Part shown: positions 52,881 to 58,791 of the stretch, piece by piece | How the letters are laid out: every line of letters starts with the position of its first letter | Numbering within the stretch: the stretch's first letter is position 1 | NCBI GenBank assembly: GCA_017464025.1 | Contig: JAFUEI010000034.1 | Location: forward strand, 1 to 58,791 | Direction: 5' to 3' | DNA length: 58,791 nucleotides | DNA from: Paludibacteraceae bacterium | GTDB lineage: Bacteria; Bacteroidota; Bacteroidia; Bacteroidales; Paludibacteraceae | The notes under the pieces: model-generated | Told to the model about the DNA's origin: nothing | Seen by the model: the letters and a program-made list of their open reading frames with translations, nothing else | The model's database searches: none | Program-made: the position numbers and the translations under genes

Positions 52881-55800
52881 TTAGAACGACAGGTTCAGAC
52901 CGAAGTTGAACGAACGGTTCTTCGGGAAAGCCGAGTAGTCAACACCTATCAGCATCGGGTTGTTCTTCGAGCGAGTGTCCACTTCCGGATCGGCGCCGCT
53001 GTAGCTTGTCGCACAGAACAGGTTGTTGGCAGTGAAGAACACGCGCAGGTTCTGTATATATGCTTTCTCTATATATTTTTTCGGTAGCGAATAACCGACG
53101 GTCAACGCGCTGAAGCGCAGATACGAAGCGTCCTCTACGAATTTGTCGGTCAGCACGAGCGACGTGTTGTAGGGGTTGGCCTGCGTATAGCCGCTGTTGT
53201 TCTGGGCCAGCTCGGCTGCTAACTGGTTGTAGCCGTCGCTGCCGTAGGCCACAACGTTCTTCACAGCAAACGACGAGTAGTTGGCAGGTATGTAGTTGCC
53301 GTCCGCATCAAACATCGAGTAGCGGTTCTTGTAGGTCAGGTTGCCGTTGTTGTTTCGAAGCGCCGTTGTGGTCGATACGATGGTAGAATAGTCCAATGCC
53401 GAGAAGTTCAGCACATCGTTGCCGTAGGTGTAGGTGAAGTTGGCCGACAGGTCCACCTTGCCCCAGTTCTCTCCGCTGATGTTGAAGCCGATATTGAAAC
53501 CGCCGTTGAACTTCGGGAGCGCATTGCCCAGCACCTCGGTTTCACCTTTCTGATATACGCCCTCGCCGTCTATGCCGCCTATCTTCGTCATACCCGGATA
53601 AGCATTGCCTAAGGGAGTCGTTATCTCCTTGCCGTCGGCACCCAACCATACGTTGTTCTTTGCATTGTAGCCGCCGAGGAAGTCTTCCGGCGTCCAGATG
53701 CCGTTGGAACGGTAGCCGTAGATGTTACCGACGAGGTCACCCTTGTGAAGCACATACTCGGCTCCCGAATAGTACGAACTCAAGCAACCTACACTGACAG
53801 AGTATTCGTCCATACCGCCAAGGTCAACCACGCGGGTGCGGTTCAGCGAAAGGTTCGCGCCGATGGTCAGGTTATAACTCAGATTTTTCGACTTGTGGTC
53901 AAGCACCACGCCGTTCACCGAGAACTCGAAGCCCTTGTTGTCGGTCGAACCGATGTTGCGGTACTGGTAGTTATACGCGCTCGGCAGTTCATACTTCAGT
54001 ATCAGGTCGTTCGTCGTGTTCCAATAGCCGTCTATCGTGAACGTCAGACGCTCATTGAAGAAGCCGAGGTCCAAGCCGAGGTTTCGGGTCACCGTCGTCT
54101 CCCATTTCAACTTCTCGTTGGCGGCGATAATCTCGCTCGAGCTGCCGCCTATCGTCAGCATGTTCTTCGCCACGTCCGTAAACGTCGTCGGAGTACCTAC
54201 ATAGTCAAACGAGAGGTAGCCGAGGTCCACGTTGTTGTTGCCCACCGAACCGTACGACAAGCGCCATTTCATGTTCGACAGCCAGCTCTGCGCTCCTTCC
54301 ATCCAGGCTTCGTCTGACATACGCCATGCCAAGGCAAGCGAGGGGAAGAAGCCCCACTGGTTACCCTTCGCAAAGCGTGTCGAGCCATCGGCACGGAACG
54401 TTCCCGTCACGTAATAGCGTCCTAAATAATCATAGTTCACGCGGGCGAAGAACGACAGCATGTTGTCGTTCGGCGATATGTAATTCGAGTTGCTCCAGTT
54501 CTTGGCCAGACCAAGGTAGTTATATACCTGCGGGCCCGTCATCTTGTCGTCAAAACCGAAGTATTTGTTTGTACGAAGTTCCTGCTTCGTAATGGTCTGC
54601 TCTTCGCCTACCAGCAACGAGAAGTTGTGGTCGCTGCCAAAGCGCTGGGCATACTCAAACGTGTTCGTCTCCTTGAAGCGTGACGACTTCGTATCCGTAG
54701 AAATGGCATTGCCCAGATATGGCGCACCTGCCTTCATTGCGCCTTCGCCCTGACGGCTGTAGTAGGTGTAAGGGCCATAGAAACGGTCTTGCTGCACGTC
54801 ACGCGTCTCATAGCCTATCTCGGCCTTAATCGTAAAGTGCTTCAGGAACTTGTAGCTCACGTAGCCGTTCAAGGTCAGCTTGTTGTCCACCTTCTTCTTG
54901 TAGTTGTTGTCTATCGTCAGTATCGGGTTGTAGATGTTCTTCGAACTGCTCGCGTCGTCGTCCTCGTCGTTGCGGTGCAGGTTGAACAGTTCCACCGGCG
55001 CATAGCCGATAGCATCGCGCACGCGGCTCTCGGTGGAGGTGCCCGCATTGTCGGCAGTATTCGTGCCCGAGCCTAATACGTTCGTGTTCGTATAACGCGT
55101 CGTAAACGCTATCGTCAGGTCCTTGATGGGTTTGAATTTCGCTTTCAGCGACAGGTTGTTGCGCGAATAGTCCGAACCGTACATGATACCTTTGTCGTCT
55201 ATTCGGTTGTAGCTCAGGTTGAAGTTTGCATTCTTCGTTCCGCCGTTCACCGAGAAACTGTGGTTCGAGTTCAGACCGTGCTTGCCAAACGTCTCATTCT
55301 GCCAGTCGGTCTGCTTCTGATTGCCCCAGTAGGTATAGAGGTCGGCCAACGGAGTCGTCGTCTTGTCTATCTGATACTGCGGGTCGAAATATTTGTTGAA
55401 GTTCTCCGCCACCTTCGAGTTGCCTGCCATGTAGGCCGACTCGTACTGCAACCGGATAAACTCGTTCAGGTCAAGCATATTGTAGCGGGTTGCCACCTGA
55501 CGCCAGCCCATGTAGCCCGTATAATCCACGTGTATCACCATCTTGTCACCGTCGGCCTTCGTGTCCTTCGTCGTGATGATGATTACGCCGTTCGCGCCTT
55601 GTGCACCGTAGATGGCCGTGGCGGCCGCATCTTTCAGTACGTCCATTGAGGCTATGTCCGAGGGGGAAATATCCGATATGCTGCTCACGGGGAAACCATC
55701 CACAATGTACAGCGGGTCGTTCGACTGCGTAAGCGACGTTCCGCCGCGCACACGTATCTTCACGTCCGCATCCGGCGAACCTTCCGTTGTCGTCACCGAC

Positions 55801-56237
55801 ACACCCGCCAGCTTGCCCTGAAGGGCCTCGGCGGCCGTCGTCACGGGAATGTCTTTCAGTTGGTCCGAATTCACCGAAGCCACCGAAGTCACGAGGTCGC
55901 GCTTCTTGGTCGTGCCGTAACCCGTCACCACCACTTCTTCCAGCACCTCGCTATTCTCTTTCAGCACCACGTTGATGGTCGTGCCGCTGATGGCCACCTC
56001 CTGAGTCTCCAGACCGATGTAGGAAAATACAAGGATTTTTGCATCGTCGGGTACGTCTAACTCATAGTTGCCGTCAAAATCGGTAACCGTACCAATAGTA
56101 GTGCCCTTCACGACCACCGACGCCGAGATAATGGTCTCCCCCGTCTGGTCCGTCACCGTACCGCGAATCACTTTGGCTTGCGCCGCCCCTGCAAGAACGA
56201 GCAGGGCAGACAAAACGAAAAGTTTCAGTTTGTTCAT
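52881..56237 (-). CDS. SusC/RagA-type TonB-dependent outer-membrane transporter
   Basis: 1118 residues. Signal peptide to about residue 21; carboxypeptidase-like domain at 22-105 (VIRGTVTDQTGETIISASVVVKGT); TonB-box-like EEVVVTGYGT near 100-109; plug domain with the SusC marker VRGGTSLTQSNDPLYIVDGFP; a 22-strand barrel with many aromatic strands, and the closing NRSFNFGLNLSF. First gene of the pectin operon susC-susD-PL1-unknown-CE12. Confidence 0.94.
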   Translation of the reverse strand: MNKLKLFVLSALLVLAGAAQAKVIRGTVTDQTGETIISASVVVKGTTIGTVTDFDGNYELDVPDDAKILVFSYIGLETQEVAISGTTINVVLKENSEVLEEVVVTGYGTTKKRDLVTSVASVNSDQLKDIPVTTAAEALQGKLAGVSVTTTEGSPDADVKIRVRGGTSLTQSNDPLYIVDGFPVSSISDISPSDIASMDVLKDAAATAIYGAQGANGVIIITTKDTKADGDKMVIHVDYTGYMGWRQVATRYNMLDLNEFIRLQYESAYMAGNSKVAENFNKYFDPQYQIDKTTTPLADLYTYWGNQKQTDWQNETFGKHGLNSNHSFSVNGGTKNANFNLSYNRIDDKGIMYGSDYSRNNLSLKAKFKPIKDLTIAFTTRYTNTNVLGSGTNTADNAGTSTESRVRDAIGYAPVELFNLHRNDEDDDASSSKNIYNPILTIDNNYKKKVDNKLTLNGYVSYKFLKHFTIKAEIGYETRDVQQDRFYGPYTYYSRQGEGAMKAGAPYLGNAISTDTKSSRFKETNTFEYAQRFGSDHNFSLLVGEEQTITKQELRTNKYFGFDDKMTGPQVYNYLGLAKNWSNSNYISPNDNMLSFFARVNYDYLGRYYVTGTFRADGSTRFAKGNQWGFFPSLALAWRMSDEAWMEGAQSWLSNMKWRLSYGSVGNNNVDLGYLSFDYVGTPTTFTDVAKNMLTIGGSSSEIIAANEKLKWETTVTRNLGLDLGFFNERLTFTIDGYWNTTNDLILKYELPSAYNYQYRNIGSTDNKGFEFSVNGVVLDHKSKNLSYNLTIGANLSLNRTRVVDLGGMDEYSVSVGCLSSYYSGAEYVLHKGDLVGNIYGYRSNGIWTPEDFLGGYNAKNNVWLGADGKEITTPLGNAYPGMTKIGGIDGEGVYQKGETEVLGNALPKFNGGFNIGFNISGENWGKVDLSANFTYTYGNDVLNFSALDYSTIVSTTTALRNNNGNLTYKNRYSMFDADGNYIPANYSSFAVKNVVAYGSDGYNQLAAELAQNNSGYTQANPYNTSLVLTDKFVEDASYLRFSALTVGYSLPKKYIEKAYIQNLRVFFTANNLFCATSYSGADPEVDTRSKNNPMLIGVDYSAFPKNRSFNFGLNLSF

Positions 56238-56359
56238 GTGTTTATTGTGGTTTTAGTTTGTTACCGGTTAAGCAAAAATCGGGTGTCATCCCTGCGTGTG
56301 GTCTTCACGCGCGGCCGGCTGTGTTCATACCCGCCGTATAGGGACATTATTTTACGGTG

Positions 56360-56367
56360 CAAAGATA
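56360..56367 (-). promoter_or_regulatory. Promoter -7 element of the pectin operon
   Basis: TATCTTTG on the minus strand, about 120 nt before the susC start; no TTTG at the expected distance, which would fit activation by a regulator. The spacer also contains GC-rich short repeats but no clear hairpin. Confidence 0.5.
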
Positions 56368-56441
56368 CGGCGATATCCCCGCTTGATTGTGGAAAAATTG
56401 ACACTACGTGTATTTTTTTTCGCACTTTCAGGAAAAAGCAC

Positions 56442-56449
56442 TACTTTTG
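56442..56449 (+). promoter_or_regulatory. Promoter -7 element of topB
   Basis: TACTTTTG followed by TACCCC, 64 nt before the ATG; only a T-rich run at the -33 position. Confidence 0.5.
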
Positions 56450-56513
56450 TACCCCACTATCAGAGCGGCTGTCCCCACAACCGGCATGCCCGCCGTTACA
56501 ATAACACCAACGC

Positions 56514-58649
56514 ATGATACTTTGTATTGCAGAAAAACCCTCCGTCGGACGGGACATCGCACGCGTGCTCGGAGCCGACCGCCAGCACGACGGATTCATG
56601 GAAGGCAACGGCTACTGCGTCAGCTGGACCTTCGGACATTTGTGCGCCCTGCTTGACCCCGACGACTATACGCCCGACTGGAAACCATGGAACCTCTCCC
56701 GGCTCCCCATGATTCCCGAACGCTTCGGCATCAAGGTCAGCGCCGACAAGGGGGTGCAGAAGCAGTTCGCTATCCTGCGTGACCTTATTGCACAGGCCGA
56801 CGAGGTCATCAACTGCGGCGATGCCGGACAGGAGGGCGAACTCATCCAGCGCTGGGTCTATCAGAAAGCCGGATGCAAAGTCCCCGTACAGCGGCTCTGG
56901 ATCAGTTCCCTCACCGAAGAAGCCATCCGCGAGGGCTTTCAGAACCTCAAGGACCAGGCCGAGTACCAGCGCCTCTACGAAGCCGGACTCTGCCGCGCCA
57001 TCGGCGACTGGCTTCTCGGCATGAACGCCACACGCGCCTACACGCTACGCTACCGCAAAGAGAACCGGCAGGTCCTCTCCATCGGACGCGTGCAGACGCC
57101 TACCCTTGCACTCATCGTCCGCCGCCAGCAGGAGATAGAGCGCTTCGTGCCGCGCACCTATTGGGAACTCAGGACCGACTACCGCGGCACCACCTTCTCC
57201 GCCATCGTCCGCAAGTCAGAAGAAGAACTGCTGGAAGAAATCGAAAAGATAAAGGCCAAAAACGAGAAACTCAAGAAGGGGGCCAAGCCGCAGCCCGTTC
57301 CCTCCTTAGAAGAACTGCAGAGCACCAACCGCGGCATCGACGCCATCCCCTCGCCCGAAGCCGGACAGGCACTTATCGCCGCCCTGCAGAACCATCCCTT
57401 CTGCGTCACCTCCGTCGAGAAGAAGAAAGGCTCCGAAGCACCGCCACGGCTGTTTGACCTCACCTCCCTCCAGGTCGAGTGCAACCGCAAATACGGCTAT
57501 TCCGCCGATGAAACCCTCAAACTCATCCAGTCGCTCTATGAGAAGCATGTCACCACCTATCCGCGTGTGGACACCACCTTCCTCCCCGACGACGTATATC
57601 CCAAGTGCGGACAGATTCTGCGCGGCATAGAAGCGTATTATAAGGACCAGATAGAGCCACTCCACGGACGGCCACTGCCCAAGTCGAAGAAGGTGTTCGA
57701 CAACACCAGGGTCACCGACCACCATGCCATCATCCCCACCGGGCAGCACCCCGACGCCCTCAGCGAACAGGAACGGCGCGTCTTCAACCTCGTCGCTCTC
57801 CGCTTCATCGCCGCCTTCTGGCCCGACTGCCAGACATCCACCACCACCGTCTTCGGCCAGGTCACACCCGGAGCAGACGCAACAGATGCCGCCGGCACGC
57901 CCACAACAGACGGCACGCCTGCAACAGAGGGCGTATCCGCACCCGTCCTCTTCCGTGCCACCGGACGTCAGATTCTCGACCCGGGATGGCACACCGTCTT
58001 TGCCGCTGAAAAATCAGACAAAAACGACAACGCCGACGCACCCGATGCTCCTGACGCCGCCGATGCTGCTGACAATGCAGAGGCTACCAGCAAACCCTCC
58101 ATCCTACCCGACTTCCGCAAAGGCGAGAGCGGACCGCACACACCCGCCCTCATTGAGCGCCAGACCACGCCACCCCGTCCTTACAGCGAAGCCACCCTGC
58201 TACGCGCCATGGAGACGGCCGGACGCATGGTGGACGATGAGGAACTGCGCGACGCCATGAAGGAAAACGGCATTGGACGCCCCTCCACACGCGCCGCCAT
58301 CATCGAGAAACTCTACCAGCGACGCTATATCGAGAAAAAACGCAATGTGCTGCATGCCACACCCGTCGGCGTCGAACTCATCCGGACCGTCCATTCCCCC
58401 CTGCTCAAGAGCGCCGAACTGACCGGACGCTGGGAGAAGAAGCTCCGCCAGATTGAGAGCGGCGACTACACCGCACAGCAGTTCCTTGACGAACTCAAGC
58501 AGATGACCTCCGAGGTCGTTCTCGATGTCAAAAACGACAAGGCCGGCATGCTCTGCCCTATCTGCCGCCGCGGACTTATCATACGCGGCAACACACAGTA
58601 CGGCTGCTCCCGCTGGCACGAAGGCTGCTCTTTCCGCGAACCTTTCTGA
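56514..58649 (+). CDS. topB: DNA topoisomerase III
   Basis: Type IA topoisomerase. 711 residues: TOPRIM domain at the N-terminus (ILCIAEKPSVGRDIA; NCGDAGQEGELI, the family's D-x-D-x-E form), the active-site region with SIGRVQTPTLALIV near 189-202 and catalytic Tyr in the VTTYPRVDTTFLP segment near 345, and a C-terminal zinc-binding stretch (CPICRRGL...CSRWHEGC). Two low-complexity inserts rich in Ala/Asp/Thr/Pro (about 448-467 and 500-525) interrupt the core where most homologues are shorter. It stands alone beside the pectin locus. Confidence 0.94.
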   Translation: MILCIAEKPSVGRDIARVLGADRQHDGFMEGNGYCVSWTFGHLCALLDPDDYTPDWKPWNLSRLPMIPERFGIKVSADKGVQKQFAILRDLIAQADEVINCGDAGQEGELIQRWVYQKAGCKVPVQRLWISSLTEEAIREGFQNLKDQAEYQRLYEAGLCRAIGDWLLGMNATRAYTLRYRKENRQVLSIGRVQTPTLALIVRRQQEIERFVPRTYWELRTDYRGTTFSAIVRKSEEELLEEIEKIKAKNEKLKKGAKPQPVPSLEELQSTNRGIDAIPSPEAGQALIAALQNHPFCVTSVEKKKGSEAPPRLFDLTSLQVECNRKYGYSADETLKLIQSLYEKHVTTYPRVDTTFLPDDVYPKCGQILRGIEAYYKDQIEPLHGRPLPKSKKVFDNTRVTDHHAIIPTGQHPDALSEQERRVFNLVALRFIAAFWPDCQTSTTTVFGQVTPGADATDAAGTPTTDGTPATEGVSAPVLFRATGRQILDPGWHTVFAAEKSDKNDNADAPDAPDAADAADNAEATSKPSILPDFRKGESGPHTPALIERQTTPPRPYSEATLLRAMETAGRMVDDEELRDAMKENGIGRPSTRAAIIEKLYQRRYIEKKRNVLHATPVGVELIRTVHSPLLKSAELTGRWEKKLRQIESGDYTAQQFLDELKQMTSEVVLDVKNDKAGMLCPICRRGLIIRGNTQYGCSRWHEGCSFREPF

Positions 58650-58660
58650 GCAAACCGAAA

Positions 58661-58776
58661 ATTGGTAAACTTGAGGAAGATTCTTCACACGGGCTTCTCA
58701 TCAGGAAGACCCTTGTTTCTCCTTAGGGCGGTTAAGGTTAACAAACAGAGGATGAGATAAATAAAAGTTTACCAAT
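58661..58776. repeat. 116-bp structured element with 12-bp terminal inverted repeats
   Basis: Perfect outer arms ATTGGTAAACTT (58661-58672) and AAGTTTACCAAT (58765-58776) enclose nested arms TCTCATC/GATGAGA (58696-58702, 58751-58757) and CCTTA/TAAGG (58721-58725, 58733-58737). It could be a miniature inverted-repeat element or a structured RNA; no target-site duplication is evident and no ORF is inside. Confidence 0.6.
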
Positions 58777-58791
58777 AGCACCGCGCTGATA

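Noticed and set aside
43626-56237. A hybrid two-component or ECF/anti-sigma regulator for the pectin locus
   Set aside because: None was found among the frames in or beside the locus; it may lie elsewhere in the genome.

Overview
The window looks like chromosomal DNA of a member of the Bacteroidales, probably Prevotellaceae-like and rather GC-rich. Visible reasons are: many promoters of the Bacteroidetes type (TAnnTTTG, often with a TTTG/TTG box about 20 bp upstream); almost no Shine-Dalgarno sequences; a SusC/SusD pair with pectin-degrading enzymes; the short AMP nucleosidase, PPi-dependent phosphofructokinase, DUF4924 and long L25 forms typical of the phylum; and secreted proteins with C-terminal tails resembling type IX secretion (T9SS) sorting domains. 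There are no rRNA genes, CRISPR arrays or recognisable insertion sequences. Four tRNAs are present: Val(TAC), Ser(GCT), Gln(CTG) and Gln(TTG). No gene-free stretch longer than about 300 bases is left unexplained; the longest spacers (27413-27847 and 36655-37078) hold tRNAs, promoters and repeats.

Layout. 1-1.5 kb: tail of an unknown gene, then a DUF262-HNH (GmrSD-like) defence nuclease that carries two in-frame copies of a palindromic 91-bp repeat. 1.6-5.5 kb: operon amn-holA-MFS permease-pssA. 5.6-16 kb: secreted endonuclease I, then a surface locus of IgGFc/PKD protein, OmpA-like protein and a second IgGFc/PKD protein, then a PAP2 phosphatase. 16-20.5 kb: cstA (minus), tRNA-Val, engB, a metal/siderophore-type binding lipoprotein, a UspA-like protein and tRNA-Ser. 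20.6-25.8 kb: mltG, an unusually short ispG, pfp and a secreted TPR protein. 25.9-34 kb: a beta-helix protein, tRNA-Gln, then a second surface locus (Ig-like secreted protein, OmpA-LysM protein, NucA-type nuclease, an unknown protein, VWA protein). 34-43.6 kb: housekeeping genes: HIT, HAD, tyrS, tRNA-Gln with a 40-bp tandem repeat, rplY-pth-hslR, DUF4924-nth, recA-oxidoreductase-tcdA. 43.6-56.2 kb: a pectin utilisation locus: GH28 on the plus strand and, on the minus strand, susC-susD-PL1-unknown secreted protein-CE12. 56.5-58.8 kb: topB and a structured 116-bp inverted repeat.

How the genes fit together. The pectin locus can cut homogalacturonan (PL1 lyase, GH28), remove acetyl groups (CE12) and import the oligomers (SusCD); no hybrid two-component or ECF regulator lies in the window. 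The two surface loci share one design: a secreted protein ending in the same three C-terminal modules (a Cys-containing beta-sandwich, an Ig-like module with a W-D-V-L motif, and a sorting-like tail), coded next to an OmpA-type peptidoglycan-anchored outer-membrane protein. This repeated pairing is the best candidate here for an undescribed surface system. The palindromic coding repeat in the DUF262 gene, the tRNA-Gln 3'-end tandem repeat and the shortened IspG are the other main oddities.
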